NCBI GenBank assembly: GCA_035575715.1
Contig: DATLXN010000017.1
Coordinates: forward strand, 1-64,000
Direction: 5' to 3'
DNA: 64,000 nt
Source: JACCSI01 sp035575715
GTDB lineage: Bacteria > Acidobacteriota > Vicinamibacteria > Vicinamibacterales > UBA2999
The translations under genes and the position numbers were made by a program. The notes beneath the pieces were generated by a model that was given only the letters and a program-made list of their open reading frames with translations, ran no database searches and was not told the origin of the DNA. Of the stretch, positions 25,516-33,506 are shown piece by piece (positions within the stretch are counted from its first letter, which is position 1; each line of letters opens with the position of its first letter).

Positions 25516-26500
25516 CGGCCACCTCCGTCTCGCTGGTCGCGATGGTGGCGTCGGGGGCAGGCGCCCCGGTCGCGTCCTCGGTGGTCAGGCTCAGGAAGAT
25601 TTCTTCCAGACTCATGCGCATTGGTCTCAATTCGAGCAGCCCCCAGCCGCGGTTGACGATCGTCGAAGATAGTTCGCGGCGGATGTCATGACCGCGCTCG
25701 CTGTCGACCTCGACCTCGACCAGGCCGTCGCGTGCAGTCGCGCTGACCCGGGTAATGCCCGGAATCGCGCCGAGCGCAGTTTCGATCTCCCCCGCAGTGC
25801 CCGCCACCTGTAAATACATCGTCTCCGAACCGCGCAGTCGTGCCGTCAGGTTGTCCGGCGTATCAACCGCCACCACCCGCCCCTTGCTGATGATGACGAC
25901 GCGCTGACAGGTCTGGCTGACTTCCGGAAGGATGTGGGTGCTGAGGACGATGGTGTGATTGCCACCGAGCTCGCGAATCAATTGCCGCGTCTCAATAATC
26001 TGTTTCGGGTCGAGCCCTGCCGTCGGCTCGTCGAGGATCAGCACATCTGGGTTGTGGATGATCGCCTGGGCCAGCCCGACGCGCTGTTTGTAGCCTTTCG
26101 ACAGTTTCGCGCAGTGGCGGTTGGCCATGTCCGCGACCCAGGTCTTCTTCATCGCATCATCGACGCGCGACTTGATGTCGCGCCGCGCGACGCCTTTGAT
26201 CCGAGCGACGAAGTTGAGGTACTCGCGCACCGTCATGTCGGGATAGAGCGGCGGCGTTTCGGGCAAGTATCCGGTGCGACGCTTGGCCTCGATCGGCTTC
26301 TCGAAGACATCGGAGCCGCCCACCAGGACGCGCCCTTCAGTCGCCGGCATGTAGCCGGTAATAATCCGCATCGTCGTCGTCTTCCCGGCGCCGTTTGGTC
26401 CGAGGAAGCCGAGAATTTCTCCGGCTTCGACGCGGAAGGTCACATCGTTGACGGCGGTGACAGTTCCGTATCGTTTCGTGAGGTTCTGAACCTCAATCAT
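25508..26500 (-). CDS. ABC transporter ATP-binding protein (GldA-like)
   Basis: The 330-residue nucleotide-binding subunit has Walker A GPNGAGKTT (about residues 35-43), signature LSKGYKQRVGLAQA (about 133-146), Walker B VLILDEPTAGLD (about 153-164) and the H-loop STHILPE. A C-terminal extension with a DUF4162-like fold follows. It is the first gene of the minus-strand operon ABC ATPase - permease - GldG-like - DUF4340 - dacB. Confidence 0.93.
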   Translation of the reverse strand: MIEVQNLTKRYGTVTAVNDVTFRVEAGEILGFLGPNGAGKTTTMRIITGYMPATEGRVLVGGSDVFEKPIEAKRRTGYLPETPPLYPDMTVREYLNFVARIKGVARRDIKSRVDDAMKKTWVADMANRHCAKLSKGYKQRVGLAQAIIHNPDVLILDEPTAGLDPKQIIETRQLIRELGGNHTIVLSTHILPEVSQTCQRVVIISKGRVVAVDTPDNLTARLRGSETMYLQVAGTAGEIETALGAIPGITRVSATARDGLVEVEVDSERGHDIRRELSSTIVNRGWGLLELRPMRMSLEEIFLSLTTEDATGAPAPDATIATSETEVADA

Positions 26501-27296
26501 GGTGAAACCCTGTGCACTTGTACTTTGAACTTTGAACTACCGAGCGCGGCTGGGTAAAGTAGATGCCGCGTCAGTGGTGACGCAGCCCCCCATCTTATTC
26601 AAACCGTCAGCAGGCGGCAAGACGCCTCGGATCGCCGGACGCCCTGTGAAACGCCTGATTCTCATCCTAATCGTCGTCGCCGTCATCTTCGCCGCTGCCG
26701 GTGGCTGGTGGTGGGCGCGTGGCTCGCTGCCTGTTTTGGACGGTGAACTACGGGTTGCTGGTCTGCAGGCGCCGGTGGAGGTGTTGTTTGACGGCCACGG
26801 CGTGCCGCATGTCTATGCGTCGGGACCGGAAGACGCGTGGTTTACCGCCGGCGTTCTCCACGCCCGGGATCGACTCTGGCAGATGGAGTTGTACCGTCGC
26901 GCGGCCTATGGACGACTATCCGAGGTTTTCGGTAGCGACACGCTGGCGATTGATCGCCGCTTGCTGACGCTGGACCTGCGTGCCGCCGCTGAGGCCGAGT
27001 GGCGCGCCGCACCGCCCGTGGTCCGCGACGCACTGACCCGCTACGCCGCGGGCGTGAACGTTCAAATGGAAGGGGCAGGGGGGCGTTTGCGTCCGCTGGA
27101 GCTGCAGATCCTCCGCACAACCACTGCGCCGTGGACCGCGATCGATTCGCTTGCAGTCGGGCGCCTGCTCGCCTGGCGGCTTGCCGAGAATCACCAGGCC
27201 GAACTGGTTCGGCACGCGCTGGCGACGCAGTTTGGTGTCGATGAAGCATTGCGATTAGGGGGCCGTTACCCTGCTGATGGCCCCACGGTCATACAG

Positions 27297-27479
27297 GGAC
27301 CCGCTCCGCGGGTGGGACCGCCTTCGGCGGTGGGACCGGCTTCGCCGGTCGGGCGGTGGGACCGGCTTCGCCGGTCGGGGGACCGCTCGCTGCGCTTGCG
27401 GTAGGACAGCCCACCGGCGAAGCCGGTCCTCCTACCGGCCGAAAGGCCGGTCCCACCACGAGCAAAGCGAGTGGTCCCA
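27297..27479. repeat. Cluster of REP-like palindromes inside the acylase linker
   Basis: At least eight palindromic units of the types ACCGCCTTCGGCGGT, ACCGGCTTCGCCGGT and ACCCGCTCCGCGGGT, in both orientations, occupy the region between the alpha and beta chains of the acylase gene. This is the segment that is removed by self-processing in this family, which may explain why insertions are tolerated. Confidence 0.9.
27330..27381 (+). repeat. 26-bp tandem duplication causing the acylase frameshift
   Basis: Bases 27330-27355 and 27356-27381 are identical except for one position near the end (C in the first, G in the second). Each copy starts GTGGGACCGGCTTCGCCGGT. Because 26 is not a multiple of three, the second copy shifts the reading frame; deleting one copy joins the alpha-chain frame exactly to the beta-chain frame. 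Confidence 0.95.
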
Positions 27480-28529
27480 CCGGCCAGTTTCCAGCCGGTC
27501 TGGAATGGCTGGAGCCGAGCGCGCGGCGCGGCAATTCCAACAACTGGGTCGTTTCGGGACGACGGACCGCCACTGGCCGGCCATTACTGGCCAACGATCC
27601 ACATCTCCAACTGGAGTTTCCCGGCGTCTGGTACGAGATGCATCTGGTCGCTGCTGGTCTCGACGTGATCGGCGTCACCGTACCCGGGACGCCCTTCATC
27701 GTGCTCGGCCACAACGCCCAGATGGCGTGGGGGATGACCAACACCGGCGCCGACGTGCAGGACCTCTACGTCGAGCGCATCGACCTGGCGCGCAAGCGCT
27801 ACTGGTATCGCGGCCAGTGGTTGCCTCTGCAGGTTGCGCGGACCGAGATTCCCATCCGTGGCGCCGCGCCGCAACCGTTCGAAGTCTGGCGTACGCGCCA
27901 TGGCACCGTGTTCGCCGAGGTCGGGTTGGAGTGGGACGATGCGCCGGTGTGGCTGGCGTCAGATGCCGATCGCACCGGTGAGCGACGGGCCTTTGCACTG
28001 CGATGGGACGCGGCGGGTGGCGAGATGGCCGGTGCCTTCGAGGCGCTCAATCGGGCGACAACCTGGGCCGACTTTACCTCCGCGGTCGAGCGATTTGCCG
28101 CGCCGTCACAAAACTTCGTGTACGCCGATGTCGAAGGCAACATCGGGTACGCGATGTCGGGCGTATTACCAGTCCGCTCCGGCGGCGTTGGCATGTTCCC
28201 CAACGACGGCACCACCGGAGAAGGCGAATGGAGCGGTAGCGTCGGCCCAGCGGCCTTGCCGCGACTGTTCAATCCGCCGCGCGGCTTCATCACCTCGTCC
28301 AATAACCAGATCGATCGGTCCTGGCCCGGTTTGATCACGCGCGATTGGGCGCTGCCCTTCCGCACGCAGCGGCTACACGACGTGCTGGCCGAGACCCAAC
28401 GGGTTGATCTCCAGACAGCCGCGGCGTGGCAAAACGACCTAACCGCTCTTGATGCGGCGGCAATCCTGCGCCATCTGCCGCCCGCTTCGGCGGCGCCATC
28501 GGGTGAGTCGGCGACGATGCGATTGAGCA

Positions 28530-28581
28530 GCACCGACCACCAACCACCGACCACTGATTACCGACCACCGACCACCGAGGG
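28530..28581. repeat. CCGACCACC-type heptamer array inside the acylase gene
   Basis: A stretch of CCGACCACC/CAACCACC repeats is read in frame as a Thr/Pro-rich insert (STDHQPPTTDYRPPTTEG) in the beta chain. It is the reverse complement of the GGTGGTCGG array at 63444-63533, so an intergenic repeat family has entered a coding region here. Confidence 0.85.
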
Positions 28582-29284
28582 TGCGGCCGGCGAACGCACA
28601 CTCAATGACCTCCGCGGCTGGAATCACGTGATGGACGATCGCCCGATCGTGACGGTGTATCACTTATTTGAAGATGCGTTGTGGCGACGAACCTTCGTTG
28701 ACGAGATGGCTGAAGAGTTATTCGAGCGCTTTTTCGTATGGGCCGGCGCCGAGCGGCCGGCCGGCCTTCACGCAATCATTGATGATCAGAACTCGCGGTG
28801 GTTTGACGACATCGGCACGCTCGATCGTCGCGAAACGCGCGACGATATTTATCGACTCGCCGCTAGCGACGCGACGGCCCGGCTGGCGCGAGACTTCGAC
28901 GGCGGCATGTCTTGGAGCCGTGCGCACGCGGCTCGTTTCGAACATCCGCTCGGCGCGGGTGCGCGCCCGCTCAGCTGGCTGTTCAATCGCGGGCCGTCCG
29001 AGGTCAGCGGCGGGATCAGCACCGTGATGCGCATCAGCCATCATCGGTTGCGGCCCTTCGCCGCATGGGAAGCGCCGTCGTGGCGCGAGCTGTTTGATGT
29101 CGGCAATTGGGACGGGTCGCAGGTGGTGTTGCCAGCCGGGCAGTCGGGCCATCCGCTCAGCCCGCATTATTTCGATCAGAATGAGATGTGGCGACTCGGT
29201 CAGTATCGGTCGCAGCCATTTTCGCGGGCAGCCGTTGACGCGGCCCGCGCCCATCGTTTGTTATTACTGCCCTGAGGAGGATTC

Positions 29285-29752
29285 ATGTCTGTCGACGTAG
29301 GTTCGAACGCTCCCGATTTCACCCTGATGGATCAAGACCGCCAGCCGGTCACGTTGAGTCATGCAGTCAAGAACGGCCCCGTGGTGCTGGCCTTTTTCCC
29401 CGCCGCATTCAGCTCGACGTGCCAGACCGAAATGTGCACCTTCCGCGATTCGATGACCGCGCTCGGGGCCTCGAAGGGGCAAGTCCTTGGGGTGAGCACC
29501 GACACGTTCTTTGCGCTCAAAGCCTGGGGTGACCAGCAGAAATTCGAGTTCCCGCTACTGAGCGACTACAACAAAGAGGTGATTCGCAGCTACGGCGTGG
29601 TCAATCCCGACATGATCGGATTGAAGGATATCGCCAAGCGCAGCGTCTTCGTGATCGATCAAAAGGGTGTGGTACGGCACAAGGAAGTGCTCGACGACGC
29701 GCGGAATGAGCCGGACTACGAACGCGTCAAGGCGGCGCTCCAGAGCCTGTAG
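29285..29752 (+). CDS. Peroxiredoxin (AhpE/Bcp-like)
   Basis: The 155-residue thioredoxin-fold peroxidase reduces hydrogen peroxide and organic hydroperoxides. The active site PxxxSxxC is present (Pro39...Cys46 in PAAFSSTCQTEMC), with a nearby Cys51, and FPLLSDYNKEV and RSVFVIDQKGVVRHKEV follow in the usual places. An AGGAGG sequence lies just before the ATG. It follows the acylase gene by nine bases. Confidence 0.93.
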   Translation: MSVDVGSNAPDFTLMDQDRQPVTLSHAVKNGPVVLAFFPAAFSSTCQTEMCTFRDSMTALGASKGQVLGVSTDTFFALKAWGDQQKFEFPLLSDYNKEVIRSYGVVNPDMIGLKDIAKRSVFVIDQKGVVRHKEVLDDARNEPDYERVKAALQSL

Positions 29753-29754
29753 CA

Positions 29755-29832
29755 AAACACACGCGAAGATCACGAAGATCACGAAGTAAATCAGCCGACG
29801 AATTTTTTCGTGTCCTTCGTGTCTTCGTGTTG
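29755..29832. repeat. CACGAAGA-type repeat, inverted pair
   Basis: Copies of CACGAAGAT on the plus strand are followed after about 20 bases by TTCGTGTCCTTCGTGTCTTCGTG. This can form a hairpin between the peroxiredoxin and ArsR-type genes. It matches the array at 16326-16392. Confidence 0.88.
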
Positions 29833-29840
29833 TAGTCTAT

Positions 29841-29868
29841 GAACATATGAGCAGTAGCTCAGATGTTC
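29841..29868. promoter_or_regulatory. Palindromic operator over the start codon of the ArsR-type gene
   Basis: GAACATATGAGC (29841-29852) and GCTCAGATGTTC (29857-29868) form a 12-bp inverted repeat with one mismatch around a four-base centre. The half-site TGAACAT resembles operators of CadC/SmtB-type regulators. The ATG of the regulator gene lies inside the left arm, so binding would block both transcription and initiation. No Shine-Dalgarno sequence is visible, so the mRNA may be leaderless. Confidence 0.7.
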
Positions 29869-30269
29869 GCGAGACCGTCGCCGACCGCTGCGACCTGACC
29901 CATCTTCATCCCTCCAAGGTCGCGGCGCTGCGCGCGGCGTTGGTGGGTCCAGACGATGTCACCGACCTGGCGGAGACGTTTCGCGCGTTAGGCGATCCGA
30001 CACGCGTGCGCATGCTCGATGCGCTGTCGCACGGCGAACTGTGCGTCTGTGATCTGGCGGCGATCGTCGGCCTGTCCGAGTCAGCGGTCTCCCATCAATT
30101 GCGGCTGCTCCGCAACTTACGCCTGGTCCGCCCGCGGCGTGACGGACGGATGGTCTTCTACGCGCTCGATGATCGCCACATCATGACGCTGTTCCGTCAG
30201 GGCCTCCGCCATATCCAGGAAGCTGGCGGGCGGGCCGCGGCCCGCGCGACGCAGAGGTCGGCACGGTGA
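29847..30269 (+). CDS. ArsR/SmtB-family metal-responsive repressor (CadC-like)
   Basis: The 140-residue winged-helix regulator has the fold of ArsR/SmtB repressors: ETFRALGDPTRVRMLDALS, recognition helix LSESAVSHQLRLLRN and wing RRDGRMVFYALDD. Possible metal ligands are Cys15 in DRCDLTH together with Cys66 and Cys68 in GELCVCDL (alpha-3N-type site) and Asp/His in DDRHIMTLFRQGLRHI (alpha-5-type site). This suggests sensing of Cd, Pb or Zn. It overlaps the P-type ATPase gene (GTGA) and is probably autoregulated through the palindrome over its own start codon. Confidence 0.92.
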   Translation: MSSSSDVRETVADRCDLTHLHPSKVAALRAALVGPDDVTDLAETFRALGDPTRVRMLDALSHGELCVCDLAAIVGLSESAVSHQLRLLRNLRLVRPRRDGRMVFYALDDRHIMTLFRQGLRHIQEAGGRAAARATQRSAR

Positions 30270-32413
30270 ACGCCCCGACAGCGACGATGTCCGCGCCGAT
30301 GTGCCCGCGCTGCGCCGTGCACGCCGAATCGGTGTTTCGCATCGATGGCCTGTGTTGCAGTGAGGAAGCGGCAATTCTGCAACGCCGTCTGCGACCGCTT
30401 CTCGGGATCGAGGACGTCGCCGCAGACATCGTCGGCCAACGGCTCCACATCAAGTACGACGCCGCGGTACTTTCGACCAACGTCATCGTTGATGCCGTCG
30501 CCGAAACCGGGATGCGCGCCTGGCTCGAGCACGAAGAGCGCGTGGTCCCGGCGGCGTCGCCGGCGCGCGGGTGGCTGGTGCTGGCGTCGGCCCTGGCATT
30601 AGTCGCCGGGTTGGTGCTGGAGTTTGCCGGCGCTGCGCCCGCCGTGGTGATTACGGCGTTTGTCGCTGCGACGGTGACTGGCGCGGTGTTCCCCGCGCGC
30701 CGCGCGTTATCTTCACTGCGCATTCTCAACCTCGATATCAACGTTCTGATGCTGGTGGCCGTGGTCGGCGCCATGGTCCTGGGCGAATGGAGCGAGGCCG
30801 CCACCGTCGTTTTCCTGTTTGCGATCGCGCAGTGGCTCGAGTCGCGCAGCATGGATAAAGCCCGGCAGGCGATTCGCGCGCTGATGGACCTGACGCCGGC
30901 TGAAGCGCGGGTGCGTCACGACGGTCATGAGGAGATGCTGCCCGTGGAGCGGGTCTCGATCGGGAGCGTGATGGTCGTCCGCCCCGGCGACAAAATCCCG
31001 CTCGACGGCCGCATCGTGGCGGGGCGATCGGATGTGAATCAGGCGCCGATTACCGGCGAGTCGCTGCCGGTCGACAAAGCCATCGGCGACGAAGTGTTTG
31101 CCGGCACCATCAATGGTCACGGCGCGCTCGATGTCTCGGTGACGCGGCATCGCGGTGACACGGCCCTCGCACGGATCGTCCACCTGGTCGAGACCGCGCA
31201 GGCGCAACGCGCGCCCTCACAGCAGTTTATTGATCGCTTCGCGCGCTATTACACGCCGGCCGTGCTGATTGCCGCCGCTGCGCTGGCGTTGGTCCCCGCT
31301 GCACTCGGGATGCCGGTGGAAATCTGGTTGTACCGCGCCCTGGTGTTGCTGGTGGTGTCGTGTCCGTGTGCGCTGGTCATCTCCACACCGGTCTCGATCG
31401 TCTCGGCCTTGGCCGGCGCCGCTCGCCGCGGTGTGTTGATCAAAGGTGGGGTGCACCTGGAGCGCCTGGCGTCGATCAAAGCGATGGCCTTCGACAAGAC
31501 CGGGACGCTGACCCGTGCCTCACTCAGTGTGACGTCGATCGCCGCGCTCGCGGACCAATCCGACGAAGCGATGCTTGCCCTTGCTGCCGCCGTTGAGAGT
31601 CGCTCGGAACACCCGATCGCCACCGCGATCGTCGCCGCCGCACACGCGCGCGGACTCGCAATCGCAGGGGCGACCGACGTTCGGGCGCTGCCCGGCCTCG
31701 GCGTTGAGGGCCGGGTCGATGGTGGCGTGGTCATGTGTGGCAATGCGCGGTTATTCCGTGAGCAGGGCCGCCTCACTTCAGAGGCAGCTGCGGCCGCCGA
31801 CACGATCTCCAGCAGCGGCGCATCGACCGTGTTGGTTGCGCACCGCGGCATCATCGTCGGCGCGATTGGTGTCGCAGACCAGGAACGGGAGCTCGCCGCA
31901 GACGCCATCGATCTCCTGCACCGCCAGGGGATCAGGCCGATCGTGATGCTCACCGGTGACCACCAATCCGCCGCCCGCGCGATTGCCGCGCGGCTGGGCA
32001 TCGACGATGTGCGCGCCGGGTTGCTGCCGCAGGAGAAAGTCACGGCGGTGCAGGCGCTGCGCCAGCAGTACGGCGCGATTGCAATGGTCGGCGACGGGGT
32101 CAACGATGCTCCGGCGCTGGCGGCCGCCGATGTCGGCATTGCCATGGGGGCGATTGGCAGTGACGCGGCGCTGGAAACCGCCGATGTCGCATTGATGAGC
32201 GATGAACTGCCGAGGATTGCCTACGCCATCCGCCTCAGTCGCGCGACGGTGCGAAACATCCACACCAACATCGCGCTCTCGCTGGTCCTCAAAGGCGCAT
32301 TTCTGGTGATGGCGGTCACCGGCTACGCCACGCTGTGGATGGCGGTGATTGCCGACACGGGGACGTCTTTGCTTGTCGTTGCCAACGCGATGCGGTTACT
32401 GCGGCAACGGTGA
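30266..32413 (+). CDS. Heavy-metal-translocating P-type ATPase (Zn/Cd/Pb type)
   Basis: The 715-residue P1B-type ATPase exports soft divalent metals across the inner membrane. It has an N-terminal HMA-like domain with a Cys-Cys pair (DGLCCSEEAAIL) in place of the usual CxxC, the membrane CPC motif in SCPCALVIS (about 364-372), phosphorylation site DKTGTLT (about 410), nucleotide-domain SEHPIATAI and hinge GDGVNDAPALAAAD. The last membrane helices retain the Asp in ADTGTSLLVV, usual for zinc/cadmium pumps. It is coupled to the ArsR-type repressor by a four-base overlap. Confidence 0.93.
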   Translation: MNAPTATMSAPMCPRCAVHAESVFRIDGLCCSEEAAILQRRLRPLLGIEDVAADIVGQRLHIKYDAAVLSTNVIVDAVAETGMRAWLEHEERVVPAASPARGWLVLASALALVAGLVLEFAGAAPAVVITAFVAATVTGAVFPARRALSSLRILNLDINVLMLVAVVGAMVLGEWSEAATVVFLFAIAQWLESRSMDKARQAIRALMDLTPAEARVRHDGHEEMLPVERVSIGSVMVVRPGDKIPLDGRIVAGRSDVNQAPITGESLPVDKAIGDEVFAGTINGHGALDVSVTRHRGDTALARIVHLVETAQAQRAPSQQFIDRFARYYTPAVLIAAAALALVPAALGMPVEIWLYRALVLLVVSCPCALVISTPVSIVSALAGAARRGVLIKGGVHLERLASIKAMAFDKTGTLTRASLSVTSIAALADQSDEAMLALAAAVESRSEHPIATAIVAAAHARGLAIAGATDVRALPGLGVEGRVDGGVVMCGNARLFREQGRLTSEAAAAADTISSSGASTVLVAHRGIIVGAIGVADQERELAADAIDLLHRQGIRPIVMLTGDHQSAARAIAARLGIDDVRAGLLPQEKVTAVQALRQQYGAIAMVGDGVNDAPALAAADVGIAMGAIGSDAALETADVALMSDELPRIAYAIRLSRATVRNIHTNIALSLVLKGAFLVMAVTGYATLWMAVIADTGTSLLVVANAMRLLRQR

Positions 32414-32450
32414 AAGTGCTGGCACTCAGCACTTTGCACTCAGCACTTAT
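32414..32450. repeat. CAGCACTT/AAGTGCTG repeat between convergent genes
   Basis: AAGTGCTGGCACTCAGCACTT and a second CACTCAGCACTT lie between the convergent ATPase and REC-PilZ genes and can form a stem-loop, which could serve as a terminator for either side. The same sequence family is found at 40063-40121 and 41899-41916. Confidence 0.75.
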
Positions 32451-33160
32451 TTCCGCGGTTGAAAGAAATGCGCATCCACGAACTCGTCAATCGCGCCTTG
32501 ATCGGCGGCGGTGACCCGTTCGAACTGCAACCCCATCCCCATTCGCGTATCGCTCCAACTGACAAACGCCTCGGCATCGATATCTTTCTTCGAACCCGGC
32601 AGGCGAAAGCGCAGCCGCGCCTTGGCGAGTCGTTCGAGCGGGCTGGTCGTGCGGATCGCGATGCCGCCGCGACTCAGATTGAGTGTCAGCGCCGCCGCGA
32701 TAGTGTTTCCGAACCGATACGCAATCGGAATACCCAGCACCACGCGCGGGCTGCCGCGTCGATTAAAGTTGTCCGGAAACAGATGCGGCGCCAGCGACGG
32801 CAGGATGTGCTGCACCGCACTGTATTCGTTGACGTAGCCGGCGACACCCAGGGCCGCCAGGTCGCGGACCTCTTCCGGCGTATTGACCGTTCCGCTGAAG
32901 ATCAATATCGGCAAGCGGCCCTCGTCCATCTTGCGGATGTTGCGCACCACCTCGACGCCTGAGGCATGCGGCAGCCGCAAGTCGATAACCAGCAGATCCA
33001 ATTGGGCCAGGTCGGTGCGCACGCGGGCGAGCAGTTCGGCGGCGCTCTTCACGGTCAATGCACGGTGTCCCGCGCCCTCGATCGCCGCTTTGAAGCGGTC
33101 GCGGACAAACGCGGTATCGTCGGCAACGAGAACGGTCTTGGCGGTAACCGCAGCGGGCAT
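32447..33160 (-). CDS. Response regulator with PilZ domain
   Basis: The 237-residue protein has an N-terminal receiver domain (VLVADDTAFVRDRF, phospho-acceptor Asp in LLVIDLRLPHASG, Lys/Thr-side SGTVNTPEEV) and a C-terminal PilZ domain with the c-di-GMP motif R-x3-R in NRRGSPR and NLSRGGIAI. It should link phosphorylation by an unknown kinase to c-di-GMP binding, perhaps to control motility or surface properties. A GGDEF protein occurs at 53959 and an orphan kinase at 9542, but no adjacency supports pairing. It is divergent from the LysW-like gene. Confidence 0.9.
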   Translation of the reverse strand: MPAAVTAKTVLVADDTAFVRDRFKAAIEGAGHRALTVKSAAELLARVRTDLAQLDLLVIDLRLPHASGVEVVRNIRKMDEGRLPILIFSGTVNTPEEVRDLAALGVAGYVNEYSAVQHILPSLAPHLFPDNFNRRGSPRVVLGIPIAYRFGNTIAAALTLNLSRGGIAIRTTSPLERLAKARLRFRLPGSKKDIDAEAFVSWSDTRMGMGLQFERVTAADQGAIDEFVDAHFFQPRK

Positions 33161-33190
33161 TTTGCAGCAGACGAACGGCGGGTCCGTTCG

Positions 33191-33220
33191 TTGCAGACTC
33201 TATCAGCTTCTCGTTATAAT
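33191..33220 (+). promoter_or_regulatory. Sigma-70-like promoter for the LysW-like/larE operon
   Basis: A perfect TATAAT (33215-33220) lies 18 bases downstream of TTGCAG (33191-33196), a weak -35 match. It is 40 bases before the ATG of the LysW-like gene, which has AGGAG about five bases upstream. It is the best promoter match noticed in the window. Confidence 0.6.
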
Positions 33221-33260
33221 TCGAACATCTTCACTGTTTTTCCATCCGCAGGAGCGTGCA

Positions 33261-33506
33261 ATGGCAGCTAATTGTCCCGAGTGTGACTCAATCATCGATC
33301 TTGACGAGATGGAGGTCGATATCGGCGACGAGATGTCATGCATGGAATGCGGGGCGCTTGTCCGCGTCGCCAGTGACTCCCCCCTCGAACTCGAATTGGC
33401 CGACGACGACGATGACGACGACGACGATGACGATGACGATGAGGAGGACGAGGAAGAAGAGGAAGAAGAAGAGGACGACGAAGACGACGTCAAAGATGAA
33501 GAGTAA
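33261..33506 (+). CDS. LysW-like zinc-ribbon protein with poly-Asp/Glu tail
   Basis: The first half of this 81-residue protein matches LysW/ArgW-type amino-group carrier proteins: two zinc-ribbon knuckles CPEC (Cys5, Cys8) and CMEC, the LDEMEVDIGDE spacer and the PLELELA segment. LysW carries biosynthetic intermediates on its C-terminal Glu. Here the usual EDWGE ending is absent; instead more than 30 Asp/Glu residues follow, interrupted by a single VK near the end. The tail is encoded by GAC/GAT and GAA/GAG triplet runs. The stop overlaps the larE start by one base. No lysine-pathway ligase (LysX) or kinase (LysZ) is nearby, so a role linked to LarE is an alternative to lysine or arginine synthesis. 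Confidence 0.78.
   Translation: MAANCPECDSIIDLDEMEVDIGDEMSCMECGALVRVASDSPLELELADDDDDDDDDDDDDEEDEEEEEEEEDDEDDVKDEE

Larger units (their letters stand above)
26646..29275 (+). pseudogene. Penicillin-acylase-family amidase, frame split by a 26-bp tandem duplication
   Basis: The 5' frame encodes a membrane anchor (KRLILILIVVAVIFAAAGG) and the alpha chain (GHGVPHVYASGPEDAW, GVLHARDRLWQMELYRRAAYG) and stops at 27404. The 3' frame, open from before 27356, encodes the beta chain with the N-terminal-nucleophile Ser in NSNNWVVSG (codon 27536-27538), then GRPLLANDPHLQLEFPGVWYE and the usual NTN-hydrolase C-terminus. The frames differ because a 26-base unit at 27330-27355 is repeated at 27356-27381 with one mismatch; removing one copy gives one continuous frame. 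The family cleaves amides such as acyl-homoserine lactones or beta-lactams. The gene may be inactive, may switch by slippage, or may be translated in two pieces. GTG at 26646 is the preferred start; ATG or GTG codons further upstream (26532) are less likely. Confidence 0.85.

Noticed and set aside
26532..26645. Longer N-terminus for the acylase from ATG-like codons at 26532
   Set aside because: It adds a non-hydrophobic stretch ahead of an otherwise normal membrane anchor that starts at GTG 26646.
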